The position numbers were made by a program, and so were the translations under genes. Below, in pieces: positions 53,026 through 64,000 of a stretch of DNA of 64,000 nucleotides. Below the pieces are notes generated by a model. The model had not been told where the DNA came from and ran no database searches. It saw only the letters and a list, made by a program, of their open reading frames with translations. Source of the stretch: Streptomyces sp. NBC_01429 (GTDB lineage: Bacteria; Actinomycetota; Actinomycetes; Streptomycetales; Streptomycetaceae); assembly GCF_036231945.1 (NCBI RefSeq), contig NZ_CP109599.1, positions 3,008,501-3,072,500 on the forward strand, read 5' to 3'. The stretch's first letter is position 1. The number at the start of each line of letters is the position of its first letter.

Positions 53026-55130
53026 TCAGACGCGCGCCGCGTCCTTCACGGGCACCGCGGCGGCCTCCGGTTCCGGGCCGCCCTCGCTCAGGCCGAACCG
53101 GTCATGGAACCTGCGCAGGAAGCCGGGCGCGTACCACGCGGAGCCGCCGAGCAGGCGCATCGCGGCCGGGACGAGTACGCCGCGTACGGCGATGGCGTCG
53201 ATGAGGATGGCCAGGCCGCTGCCCAGGCCGAACATCTGCATGAAGCTGATCTTGGCCGTGCCGAAGGCGAAGAAGCTCACCGCGAGCAGGAAGGCCGCCG
53301 CGCTGACGATGCGTCCGGTGTGGCCGAGGCCGTCGGTCACGGCGGTCTCGTTGTCCGCGCCCAGGTCGTGGAGTTCCTTGATCCGGCTGGTCACGAACAC
53401 CTCGTAGTCCATGGACAGACCGAAGGCGATGCAGAACATCAGCACCGTCATCGACATCTCCATCGGCTGGGCCGTGAAGCCGAGCAGAGAGGAGAAGTTG
53501 CCGTCCTGGAAGATCCAGGTCATGACGCCCAGGGTCGCCGCCAGGCTGATCCCGTTGAGGACCAGCGCGCGCAGCGGCTGCACGATGCTGCCGGTGAACA
53601 GGAAGAGCAGGACGAAGGTGCTGAGGGCGATCAGGGCGATGGCGATCGGGGAGCCGGTTGCCGATGGAGTCCTTGGAGTCGACCAGCCCGGGGGACGTCT
53701 CCGCCCACCAGGGGATATGAGTCGGCGGGCGGGGTGACCGCCCGTACCTTCTCGACCAGGTCCTGGGCCTCGCCCGACTTCGGCTCCAGCCCGCTGACCA
53801 CACTGATCCGCTGCGCGTCGGGGCGGGCGAAGGCGGCGTTGGCGGGGCCGGGCGGCGCGGACTCGCCGTCGGCGTAGGTTCCCGTGCTGGCCTCGACGCG
53901 GGCGACGCCCTTCAGCGCGGCCAGCTCGGTCGCGTACGACTCCAGTGGGGCCTTGCCCACGGACTTGTCGATGACGATGTTGAGGGCCATGTCCTCGCTG
54001 CCGTCGAAGTTCTCCCGCAGCGCGGTGGAGACCTGACGGCTCCCGGCGTTCTCGGGCAGGACGCGCTCGTCCGGCGTGCCGAAGGTGATGCCCAGCAGCG
54101 GGCTCGCCGCGAGCAGCAGCACCGCGAGCACCGGCAGCGCGGTGACCCCGGGACGGCGCATGACGGTACGGGCCGGCCGGCCCCACATCGGATCCCGGCC
54201 AGCGGAACGGTCCTTCTTCGCCCACGGCAGCCGCCCGCTGTTGACCCGGTGACCCAGTACGGCCAGCAGGGCCGGCATCACGAACAGGGTGCCGACGGCC
54301 GCGATGACGACGACACCGACACCGGCGAAGCCGAAGGAGCGGAGGAAGTACTGCGGGAACACCAGGAGCGCCGCGAGCGCGGCGGCCACCGTGGCGGCGG
54401 AGAACGGCGACGGTACGGCCGGCGGTGCTCACCGTACGGCGCACGGCGTCGTCCACGCCCGACCCCGCCGCGAGCTGCTCCCGGAAGCGGCTGACCATCA
54501 GCAGGGCGTAGTCGATGCCCAGTCCGAGGCCCAGGGCGGTGGTGAGGTTGGTGGCGGTGTCGGCGACGTCGGTGATGCTGCCGAGGACGAAGAGTCCGGC
54601 GAACGAGCCGACGATGGCGATGGTGGCGATGGCCAGCGGCAGCAGGGCAGCGACCACGCTGCCGAAGAGGAACAGGAGCAGCACGAGGGTCAGCGGAATG
54701 GCGATGGCCTCGGCCAGGATCAGGTCGTCGACCACCTGCGTGCCCAGATCGCTGCCCACGGCGGCGCCACCCCCGGCCTCGACGTCGAGCGCGTCCTTGT
54801 ACGTGCCGGAGTGAGCGGCGATGAGCTCCTTGGCGTTGTCCCGCCGCTCCGTCTCGTCGCCGGTGACATGGGCGGGCACCATGGCCTCGCGGCCGTCGCG
54901 GGAGCGCAGGTCGGGGCTGTTCGTCTCCCAGTACGAGACGACGTTGGTGAGGGTCTTCTCCTTCTTGAGGTCGGCCACCAGGGAGTTGCCGTCCCGCGCG
55001 GCCGCCGGGTCTTCGACGCGGCCTTCGGTGGCCCGGACCAGCAGGACCAGGTTCGTCTCTCCGCCGAACCTCTCGTCGATGACCTTCGCGGCCCGGCTGG
55101 ACTGCGACCGGCGAATCGCCAGTTCGGCCA
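53026..55130 (-). pseudogene. MMPL-family transporter remnant, 5'-truncated with three +1 frameshifts
   Basis: RND-type MMPL homology (…GLGLGIDYALLMVSRFREQL; FGLSMDYEVFVTSRIKELHD) is spread over three frames. The frame changes, each consistent with a one-base insertion, are near 54405, about 53695-53704 and about 53648-53651; together they restore the frame. The 5' end shows no start codon: the homologous reading (…LAELAIRRSQSSRAAKVIDERF) begins without the first TM helix, and the earlier sequence lacks the usual N-terminus. It would have exported a lipid or drug. Sequence error cannot be excluded for the shifts. Confidence 0.8.
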
Positions 55131-55335
55131 GGCGTTCACACGCGCGCGTTCTCCTTGCGGCATACAGGGTGAAAAGGTAATGAAATGGGCATGACGAGAA
55201 TCGAGGTGTGCAAGGGAGTCGGCGCAGCGCCCCACGGAACCCTTCGCCCCGTCAGGGGCCGCGCGGTGTCGCACTCTTCGTCGCCGAGAGCGACGTTAGT
55301 CAGGCGGCGGATTATTTAGCAGTATGAGATTTGCT

Positions 55336-55346
55336 TGACAGTGTCA
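55336..55346. promoter_or_regulatory. Candidate TetR operator
   Basis: Perfect 5-1-5 palindrome TGACAGTGTCA between the MMPL remnant and the truncated TetR gene, as expected for a divergent TetR/exporter pair. It also holds TTGACA, a consensus -35. Confidence 0.45.
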
Positions 55347-55409
55347 GATCTTCATCACGGGTCGCGGTTTTTCGATGCCATGCCGTCGCCGGGGTCGTAC
55401 GGTCACCGC

Positions 55410-55645
55410 ATGACCGCAGACGCACACGGAACGGCCCCGCTCTCACTTCGCGAGCGGCGCAGGGCAGTCGCCACCCAGGAGATCGTGGACGCCGCCGAGC
55501 GCCACATCACCGGACACGGACCCGCGGCCCTGTCCCTGCGAGCGATCGCACGCGACCTCGGCATGACCGTGCAGGCGCTCTACCACTACTTCCCGAACCG
55601 GGACGCCGCGCTCGACCGGCCGATGAGGGCGTCGGCCCGGCTCGC
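55410..55645 (+). pseudogene. TetR-family regulator, truncated after the DNA-binding domain
   Basis: Residues 1-70 form a TetR HTH domain (LRERRRAVATQEIVDAAERHITGHGPAALSLRAIARDLGM, QALYHYFPNRDAAL). The ligand-binding domain is missing: at about 55640 the sequence runs into the 3' end of the convergent TetR gene. The open frame continues to 55817 only as the antisense of that gene. Probably the former regulator of the MMPL remnant. Confidence 0.7.
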
Positions 55646-56245
55646 TCAGGCCCGGCCCCCACGGGTCCGCAGGCCGTCGAGAATGACCGTGATGGCCCGC
55701 CTCGGCTGCTCAGGACCGGCGGGCAGATCCAGGACGCACCCGGCCGAGGTCGCGGCCCGGGCCAGGTACGGGATGTCCTGCGGGCCCACGTCGTCGCGCA
55801 GCGCCCCGGCCCGCTGAGCGCGCTCGGTGGTGCGGTGCAGCAGGTCCAGCAGGCGGCGGCGCCGGGCGGCGACGCGGGGGCCGCCCCGTTCGTCGAGGGA
55901 TCCCGACAGGCCCGCGTTCTCACCGGTGCGCAGCGCGAGGCCGGCGAAGAGGCCGGTGAAGCCCTCCCACGGGTCGGGGTGTTCAAGGGCGCGTTCGGCT
56001 TCCTGGATCAGCTCGTCCAGGATGTCGAGCAGCACGGCCTCCATGAGCTCGTCCCGCTGGGGAAAGCGCCGGTACACGGTACCGACGCCCACACCGGCCA
56101 GCCGGGCGATCTCGTGGTAGCTCGCGTCGAGGCCATGGGTGGCGACAGCGCGCCGGGCCCCGGCCAGGACCAGCTCGGCGTTGCGTCGCGCGTCGGCGCG
56201 GGGCGCCTTCGCCGGGGTGTCACCTGTGGCATTCCACGATGGCAT
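55646..56245 (-). CDS. TetR-family transcriptional regulator
   Basis: 199 residues. HTH about 20-65: ARRAVATHGLDASYHEIARLAGVGVGTVYRRFPQRDELMEAV. The C-terminal ligand domain is complete, ending RAITVILDGLRTRGGRA. ATG 56243-56245. A perfect inverted repeat 21 bases upstream is likely its operator. It may regulate itself or the lost exporter; no intact target is adjacent. Confidence 0.88.
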   Translation of the reverse strand: MPSWNATGDTPAKAPRADARRNAELVLAGARRAVATHGLDASYHEIARLAGVGVGTVYRRFPQRDELMEAVLLDILDELIQEAERALEHPDPWEGFTGLFAGLALRTGENAGLSGSLDERGGPRVAARRRRLLDLLHRTTERAQRAGALRDDVGPQDIPYLARAATSAGCVLDLPAGPEQPRRAITVILDGLRTRGGRA

Positions 56246-56265
56246 GCCGCCACCGTACCCAGAGG

Positions 56266-56282
56266 TGGACAGGTTCTGTCCA
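56266..56282. promoter_or_regulatory. Operator of the TetR gene
   Basis: TGGACAG-GTT-CTGTCCA, a perfect 7-3-7 inverted repeat, 21 bases before the start codon of the minus-strand TetR gene. Its size and symmetry fit a TetR dimer site. Confidence 0.6.
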
Positions 56283-56364
56283 TTTCCATCGCCCCGGCGC
56301 CGACGCCATGCACACCTCCCCGTACGAACGCCTCCCCGTACGCCCCCCGGAGCCGCCCCGCCCC

Positions 56365-57063
56365 TCACACCTTCCGGTGCCCTATGAGACGCGGTTTCGG
56401 CTCCAGCCCCTCCAGGCCGTGCCAGGCCAGATTGACCAGGTGGGCCGCCACCTCGGACTTCTTCGGGCGGCGGGCGTCCACCCACCACTGGCCCGTCAGC
56501 GCCACCATGCCCACCAGCGCCTGCGCGTACAGCGGCGCCAGCTTCGGGTCGAAGCCCCGGGCCTTGAACTCCATGCCGAGGATGTCCTCGACCTGCGTCG
56601 CGATATCGCTGATCAGAGAGGCGAAGGTGCCCGTGGACTGGGCGACCGGGGAGTCGCGGACCAGGATGCGGAAGCCGTCCGTGTACGTCTCGATGTAGTC
56701 GAGAAGCGCGAACGCGGCCTGTTCGAGCAGCTCACGCGGGTGGCCGGCGGTCAGCGCGCTCGTGACCATGTCGAGGAGCTGGCGCATCTCGCGGTCCACC
56801 ACGACCGCGTACAGCCCCTCCTTGCCGCCGAAGTGCTCGTACACCACCGGCTTGGAGACCCCGGCCTTCGCCGCGATCTCCTCGACCGACGTCGCCTCGA
56901 AGCCCTTCTCCGCGAAGAGGGTGCGACCGATGTCCAGCAGCTGTTCGCGCCGTTCCGCGCCGGTCATCCTGACCCTGCGGGTCCGCCGGGTCCCCGGTGT
57001 CCGGCTCTTCTCGGTGCTGCCCTGCTTGCTCGTACTGCCCTCGATCGCCACGGTTCCCATCAT
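56365..57063 (-). CDS. TetR-family regulator coupled to a desaturase
   Basis: 232 residues with a basic N-terminal extension (about 1-35), HTH (LFAEKGFEATSVEEIAAKAGVSKPVVYEHFGGKEGLY) and a long ligand-binding domain with WWVDARRPKKSEVA. Two adjacent ATGs (57063, 57060); 57063 overlaps the desaturase stop in ATGA, so the pair is an operon. The likely role is acyl-CoA or lipid sensing to control desaturase output, by analogy with DesT/FasR-like regulators. Confidence 0.9.
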   Translation of the reverse strand: MMGTVAIEGSTSKQGSTEKSRTPGTRRTRRVRMTGAERREQLLDIGRTLFAEKGFEATSVEEIAAKAGVSKPVVYEHFGGKEGLYAVVVDREMRQLLDMVTSALTAGHPRELLEQAAFALLDYIETYTDGFRILVRDSPVAQSTGTFASLISDIATQVEDILGMEFKARGFDPKLAPLYAQALVGMVALTGQWWVDARRPKKSEVAAHLVNLAWHGLEGLEPKPRLIGHRKV

Positions 57064-58049
57064 GCCTTGGCGGGTGCGCTCTTGCGGCGGGAGTTAATTC
57101 GGGAGGCGTCGGGCCAGCGGACGTCGGAGGCCCAGCCCGCCAGCTCGAACCAGCGGATCAGCCGGGCGCTGGAGTCGATCTGGCCCCTGAGCACCCCGTG
57201 CCGCGCGCTGGTGGGATCCGCGTGGTGCAGGTTGTGCCAGGACTCCCCGCACGAGAGGACAGCCAGCCACCAGACGTTGCCCGACCGGTCGCGCGACTTG
57301 AAGGGGCGCTTGCCCACCGCGTGGCAGATCGAATTGATCGACCACGTGACGTGGTGGAGCAGCGCCACCCGGACCAGCGAGCCCCAGAAGAACGCCGTGC
57401 ACGCCCCCCACCAGGACATCGTCACCAAGCCGCCCACCAGCGGCGGGAGCAGCAGCGACACCGTCGTCCACAGCGCGAACTGGCGCGACACCGCGCGCAG
57501 CGCCGGGTCCTTGACCAGATCCGGCGCGTACTTCTGCTGCGGCGTCTGCTCCTCGTCGAACAGCCAGCCGATGTGCGCCCACCACAGGCCCTTCATCAGG
57601 GCCGGCAGCGTCTCACCGAACCGCCACGGGGAGTGCGGGTCCCCCTCCGCGTCAGAGAACTTGTGATGCTTGCGGTGGTCCGCCACCCAGCGCACCAGCG
57701 GGCCCTCGACGGCGAGCGAACCCGCCACGGCGAGCGCGATCCGCAGCGGACGCCTCGCCTTGAAGGCGCCGTGCGTGAAGTAGCGGTGGTAGCCGATCGT
57801 GACGCCGTGGCAGCCGATGTAGTACATCGCCACCATCAGGCCCAGGTCCAGCCAGCTCACACCGCCCCACGCCCAGGCCAGCGGCACCGCCGCCAGCAGG
57901 GCGGCGAACGGCACGATGATGAACAGCATCAGCGCGATCTGCTCAAGAGTGCCCTTGCGTTCCGCGCCGAGCGTCGCGGCGGGTAGCGAATCGCCTCCGG
58001 AGGGTGAGGGTGCGGAAGAGTCGTCGATCACATCGGGGGGTGTGCTCAT
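57060..58049 (-). CDS. Membrane acyl-CoA/fatty-acid desaturase
   Basis: 329 residues, four TM helices. The three histidine boxes of integral di-iron desaturases are HRYFTH, HRKHH and HNLHH. Stearoyl-CoA delta-9-type desaturase family; introduces a cis double bond into acyl chains with ferredoxin-type electron supply. ATG 58047-58049 chosen with AGGGGAC upstream. It is followed by a coupled TetR gene and is divergent from ppc. Confidence 0.93.
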   Translation of the reverse strand: MSTPPDVIDDSSAPSPSGGDSLPAATLGAERKGTLEQIALMLFIIVPFAALLAAVPLAWAWGGVSWLDLGLMVAMYYIGCHGVTIGYHRYFTHGAFKARRPLRIALAVAGSLAVEGPLVRWVADHRKHHKFSDAEGDPHSPWRFGETLPALMKGLWWAHIGWLFDEEQTPQQKYAPDLVKDPALRAVSRQFALWTTVSLLLPPLVGGLVTMSWWGACTAFFWGSLVRVALLHHVTWSINSICHAVGKRPFKSRDRSGNVWWLAVLSCGESWHNLHHADPTSARHGVLRGQIDSSARLIRWFELAGWASDVRWPDASRINSRRKSAPAKA

Positions 58050-58292
58050 GTGGGTCCCCTGGAGTAAGGAGAAGCGAAGCGGAATCGAGAAAGCCGAATC
58101 GGAATCGGGCAGAAGGTCAGATACGGGTGCGTAACCTACGGCAACGTAAGTATGGCAGCGTCCAAGGGCGCGGCAAGAGGGCTGTGGATAACTCCGAAAG
58201 AAGGCCACCTATCCTTATGTCGTCGGACAGCGCGGTCCGCGAAGTCTCCAGAACCCTCCAGACGTGCCAAAACACTGCAAGGAGCCGCACCT

Positions 58293-61022
<2,730 letters not shown>

Positions 61023-61049
61023 GAACGCACGTACCCGCCACGTACAAAA

Positions 61050-61087
61050 GGATTGCCCCGCACCGGATATCCGGTGCGGGGCAATCC
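61050..61087 (+). terminator. Perfect 38-base palindromic terminator of ppc
   Basis: GGATTGCCCCGCACCGGAT followed by its exact complement (19+19 bases), preceded by AAAA and 28 bases past the ppc stop. Confidence 0.9.
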
Positions 61088-61129
61088 CCTGTCCGCCTCA
61101 CGTACGGGGTCGGGGCCCCGGCCCCATAC

Positions 61130-61165
61130 GTGAGCTACCTGAGCTACGTGAGCTACGTGGGCTCA
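61130..61165. repeat. Four 9-base tandem units
   Basis: GTGAGCTAC, CTGAGCTAC, GTGAGCTAC, GTGGGCTCA in tandem; the last unit holds the stop codon of the convergent membrane-protein gene. Confidence 0.8.
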
Positions 61166-61672
61166 GAGCGCGAAGAACGCCCCCAGCAACAGCGCACCGC
61201 CCGCCGCGGCCACCCCCCAGCCCAGCCGTGCCATCCCCAGCCCGCCGCCGATGACCAGCGCGGCCAGCAACAGCCCCCCGCCCAGCGGCACCCACGCGTA
61301 CAGCAGCCCCGCCGTACCCGCGCGCACCAGCTCCTTCGACCCCGGCTTCACCACCACGGGGAACCGCTCACCCGCCTTGACCGCGACGGACTCCTCGATC
61401 GTCATCCCGGTCCGCGCGCGCTCCGGTCCGTCGGGCGTGTACTCCCCCGTGCACGACCCGCCCGTACAGCGGGTCACCGTCAACGTGCCGTGCTCACGCC
61501 CCTTGGAGAGCATCACGTGCTGCGCCGCGTCCCAGGACGCCCAGACGCCCGCCACGAGGAGCACCACGGCCACACCCGCCATCGCCGCCTCACGGCCGAA
61601 CGACACCACACCGGCCGACGAGAGCCGACTCCGCCTCGGCCGCTTCTTGGGCCGCTTCCTCGTCCGCGTCAT
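61163..61672 (-). CDS. Membrane protein of unknown function
   Basis: 169 residues. Very basic N-terminus (MTRTRKRPKKRPRRS), one TM (about 29-47), an extracytoplasmic domain with two cysteines (TVTRCTGGSCTGEYTP, likely a disulfide), and two or three TM helices near the end (about 120-168). No family recognised. Convergent with ppc. Confidence 0.75.
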   Translation of the reverse strand: MTRTRKRPKKRPRRSRLSSAGVVSFGREAAMAGVAVVLLVAGVWASWDAAQHVMLSKGREHGTLTVTRCTGGSCTGEYTPDGPERARTGMTIEESVAVKAGERFPVVVKPGSKELVRAGTAGLLYAWVPLGGGLLLAALVIGGGLGMARLGWGVAAAGGALLLGAFFAL

Positions 61673-61763
61673 AGGGCGGGATCCTTGGCCATGGCCATGC
61701 GCCGGGTCAAACCACAGCCGGTGAATGCGGGGGCTTGTGGCGAGATGTACTCAGAGGCACTGC

Positions 61764-61833
61764 GAATCGGGCGCCACGAGTCGGGCGCCATGAGCTGAGC
61801 GCCACGACTTGAGCGCCACGAGTCGGGCGCTAC
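61764..61833. repeat. 14-base tandem repeat after pth
   Basis: Five units of 14 bases from 61764 to 61833 (GAATCGGGCGCCAC, GAGTCGGGCGCCAT, GAGCTGAGCGCCAC, GACTTGAGCGCCAC, GAGTCGGGCGCTAC) and a degenerate sixth entering the 3' end of pth, whose stop lies in unit five. Confidence 0.9.
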
Positions 61834-62426
61834 GAGTTGTACGCGCTCTGCGCGCGCTCCAGCCCCTCCGTCACCAACGCCTCCACCGCGTCCGCCGCCC
61901 GGTCCACGAAGTACGCCAGCTCCTTGCGCTCCACCGACGAGAAGTCCTTCAGCACGAAATCCGCGACCTGCATCCGGCCCGGCGGCCGCCCGATCCCGAA
62001 CCGCACCCGGTGGTACTCCGGGCCCATCGCCTTCGTCATCGACTTCAGACCGTTGTGGCCGTTGTCCCCGCCGCCCAGCTTCAGCCGCAGGGTGCCGTAG
62101 TCGATGTCCAGCTCGTCATGGACGGCCACGATGTTCGCCGTCGGCACCTTGTAGAAGTCCCGCAGCCCCACCACGGGACCACCGGAAAGATTCATGTACG
62201 AGGTCGGCTTGGCCAGCACGACCCGGCGGCTCGCCGGCCCCGGCGCCCCCAGCCTGCCCTCGATGACCTGCGCCTGCGCCTTCTGCGCCCGCTTGTAGGA
62301 ACCGCCGATGCGTTCCGCCAGCAGGTCGGCCACCATGAAGCCGACATTGTGCCGATTGGCCGCGTACCCGGGTCCGGGGTTCCCCAGACCCACGATCAGC
62401 CAGGGGGCGTTGGCATCCGTGGTCAT
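61830..62426 (-). CDS. pth: Peptidyl-tRNA hydrolase
   Basis: 198 residues; recycles stalled peptidyl-tRNA. Conserved [25 protein letters not shown] with the catalytic His, [34 protein letters not shown] and GIGRPPG. ATG 62424-62426 with GAGGAG upstream. Downstream of rplY (terminator between), as commonly arranged. The stop codon lies in a 14-base tandem repeat. Confidence 0.97.
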   Translation of the reverse strand: MTTDANAPWLIVGLGNPGPGYAANRHNVGFMVADLLAERIGGSYKRAQKAQAQVIEGRLGAPGPASRRVVLAKPTSYMNLSGGPVVGLRDFYKVPTANIVAVHDELDIDYGTLRLKLGGGDNGHNGLKSMTKAMGPEYHRVRFGIGRPPGRMQVADFVLKDFSSVERKELAYFVDRAADAVEALVTEGLERAQSAYNS

Positions 62427-62467
62427 GCGCGCTGCTTCTCCTCGCGTCCGTAGGTCACACAAAGGGC

Positions 62468-62503
62468 GGACGGGGTGGCGGGCAACGGCCCGCCACCCCG
62501 TCC
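62468..62503 (-). terminator. Terminator after rplY
   Basis: Perfect 16-base stem (62468-62483 with 62488-62503) and AACG loop, 17 bases after the rplY stop; may leave pth to its own promoter or allow partial read-through. Confidence 0.85.
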
Positions 62504-62520
62504 GTGGCACAGAGCGAGGA

Positions 62521-63108
62521 TCAGGCCTCGGTGCTCTCGGCGCCCTCGGAGTCCGCGGCCGGCTCCTCGGCCTGCGCGGCCAGGACCTGGATGACGACGG
62601 CGTCCTCGTCGGTGACCAGGGTGGTGCCGGAGGGCAGCGGGACGTCCTTGGCGGCGATCGAGTCACCGGCGTCCAGGCCCTCGATGGAGACCGTGACGGA
62701 CTGCGGGATGTGGGTGGCCTCGGCCTCGACGGTCAGCGTGTTGAGGACGTTCTCCAGCAGGTTCGCGCCCGGGGCCAGCTCGCCCTCGGTGTGGACCGCG
62801 ACCTCGACCGTGACCTTCTCGCCGCGCTTGACCGCGAGGAGGTCGACGTGCTCGATGTCGCCCTTGATCGCGTTGCGCTGCACGGCCTTCGGGATGACCA
62901 GCTCAGTGCGGCCGTCGATGTCCAGCGTGATCAGCGCGTTCGCCGTCTTCAGCGCCATCATCAGCGGGTGGCCCGGCAGGGTCACGTGGACGGTGTCGGC
63001 GCCGTGGCCGTAGATGACGCCGGGAACCTTGTTCTCACGACGCGCGCGGCGGGCGGCGCCCTTGCCGAACTCGCTGCGGACCTCGGCGCTGATCTTCACA
63101 TCGGCCAT
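62521..63108 (-). CDS. rplY: 50S ribosomal protein L25/general stress protein Ctc
   Basis: 195 residues, the long bacterial form. N-terminal L25 domain binding 5S rRNA ([33 protein letters not shown], about 3-92) and C-terminal TL5 beta domain ([20 protein letters not shown] onwards), ending in an acidic [15 protein letters not shown] tail. ATG 63108 follows GAGGAG. Between prs and pth as usual. The 289-base gap to prs (63109-63397) shows no gene. Confidence 0.96.
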   Translation of the reverse strand: MADVKISAEVRSEFGKGAARRARRENKVPGVIYGHGADTVHVTLPGHPLMMALKTANALITLDIDGRTELVIPKAVQRNAIKGDIEHVDLLAVKRGEKVTVEVAVHTEGELAPGANLLENVLNTLTVEAEATHIPQSVTVSIEGLDAGDSIAAKDVPLPSGTTLVTDEDAVVIQVLAAQAEEPAADSEGAESTEA

Positions 63109-63397
63109 GGTGGCACTCCTCGTAGAAGCAAACGGTGACGGACATACGGTGGTCACCCGGCCACAAACGGGCCTGCTACGAAGAGCGCGTCGATAACGGA
63201 CGAACCGGCACCTGAGTGCGGCCTCCCTCGCCGAGCAACCCGATGAGTCTACCCGGCGGGAAGGCCGCCTCAGAAATCGATCTAGAACTCCGGCGACAGC
63301 GGCCTCGGCGGGGGCCTCGCACCCCTGCGCACCAGCGCCGCGAGCACAGCCGCAGCCACTTGCCGCGGGCCGCCGCCGTCCCCCGTCCCGGCCCGCC

Positions 63398-64000
63398 CTA
63401 CGCCTCTTCCTGCTCCTCGAACAGGCTGGTCACCGAGCCGTCCTCGAAGACCTCACGGACCGCGCGCGCGATGGTCGGCGCGATCGACAGGACCGTGATC
63501 TTGTCCAGGTCGAGATTGCCCGGGTCGGGCAGCGAATTCGTGAACACGAACTCACTGACCTTCGAGTTCTTCAGCCGGTCGGCCGCCGGACCCGACAGCA
63601 CACCGTGCGTCGCCGTCACTATGACGTCCTCGGCGCCGTGCGCGAACAGCGCGTCGGCGGCGGCACAGATCGTGCCACCCGTGTCGATCATGTCGTCGAC
63701 CAGCACACAGACCCGGCCCGCCACATTGCCGACGACCTCGTGGACCGTCACCTTGTTGGCGATGTCCTTGTCGCGCCGCTTGTGCACGATCGCCAGCGGA
63801 GCGCCCAGCCGGTCGCACCAGCGGTCGGCGACCCTGACCCGGCCCGCGTCCGGGGAGACGACCGTCAGCTTCGAGCGGTCCACCTTCCCGGCCACGTAGT
63901 CCGCCAGGATCGGCAGCGCGAAGAGATGGTCCACGGGACCGTCGAAGAAGCCCTGGATCTGGTCCGTGTGCAGATCGACCGTCAGAATCCGGTCCGCGCC
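63398..64000 (-). CDS. prs: Ribose-phosphate pyrophosphokinase, C-terminal part (runs off the window)
   Basis: 201 residues of the C-terminal part; makes PRPP from ribose 5-phosphate and ATP. Visible motifs: TVDLHTDQIQGFFDGPVDHL, VVSPDAGRVRVAD, the flexible catalytic-loop region KRRDKDIANK, and the PRPP-binding loop CVLVDDMIDTGGT. Ends FEEQEEA. The N-terminus lies beyond 64000. Confidence 0.96.
   Translation of the reverse strand, partial: GADRILTVDLHTDQIQGFFDGPVDHLFALPILADYVAGKVDRSKLTVVSPDAGRVRVADRWCDRLGAPLAIVHKRRDKDIANKVTVHEVVGNVAGRVCVLVDDMIDTGGTICAAADALFAHGAEDVIVTATHGVLSGPAADRLKNSKVSEFVFTNSLPDPGNLDLDKITVLSIAPTIARAVREVFEDGSVTSLFEEQEEA

Noticed and set aside
53026..54978. An intact 650-residue MMPL gene
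   Set aside because: The open frame is continuous but its middle (about residues 190-450) is not MMPL-like; the true middle reads in two other frames.
55335..55817. A full 160-residue TetR protein
   Set aside because: After about residue 105 the sequence is antisense to the opposing TetR gene and has no TetR ligand domain.

Overview
The window is chromosomal DNA of a Streptomyces or close relative. It is very GC-rich, uses GTG and TTG starts freely, and carries a tRNA-Leu(UAA) of the bldA type, two Rpf/transglycosylase genes behind a c-di-AMP riboswitch, WhiJ-like DUF5753/DUF397 pairs and Rex-like operators. From memory, not from a search, the backbone order (cystathionine beta-synthase, thiolase, bldA, ABC/FtsX, cfa, ndh, ppx, divIC, eno, rpfA, rpfC, CYP, mazG, surA-like, mfd, ... 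desaturase, ppc, pth, rplY, prs) matches the S. coelicolor SCO3077 to SCO3129 region.

Layout. 0-6 kb: partial cystathionine beta-synthase, SGNH hydrolase, thiolase, small unknowns and a BI-1 membrane protein. 6.1 kb: the bldA-type tRNA. 6.6-10 kb: ABC ATPase with a large FtsX-type permease. 10-17.6 kb: cyclopropane synthase, NDH-2 with a Rex-like site, a Phd/RelE toxin-antitoxin pair, Ppx/GppA, DUF501, DivIC and enolase. 17.8-26.4 kb: rpfA with its riboswitch, rpfC-like gene, CYP, PGRP amidase, MazG, SurA-like lipoprotein, acyltransferase and GtrA. 26.5-33 kb: cytosolic Ser/Thr kinase with a membrane partner, an N6-adenine methylase fused to a specificity-like tail, and two lipoproteins.

The accessory core is 33-53 kb. 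It contains (i) an LCAT-like lipase divergent from a caspase-STAND ATPase gene that overlaps a 14-blade WD40 gene: a split bacterial NLR-like system; (ii) a RES-domain gene, a TTA-containing 40-codon ORF and an Xre/MbcA-type antitoxin in unusual order; (iii) after mfd, an operon of a small unknown protein, DUF6879 and an NB-ARC/TPR STAND protein that lacks a canonical start codon; (iv) a DUF5753/DUF397 pair followed by a 41-residue Asp-Gly-rich peptide overlapping a PIMT-like methyltransferase. The only in-frame TTA codons I found are four, all in (i), (ii) and (iii), so both STAND loci are predicted to depend on the bldA-type tRNA encoded 28-40 kb away in the same window.

53-57 kb is a decaying exporter region (5'-truncated MMPL gene with three +1 shifts and a truncated TetR) beside two intact TetR genes. 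57-64 kb returns to core genes: desaturase, PEP carboxylase, peptidyl-tRNA hydrolase, L25 and partial PRPP synthetase. Convergent pairs are mostly separated by strong perfect hairpins. Functional calls rest on motif reading only; no searches were run.
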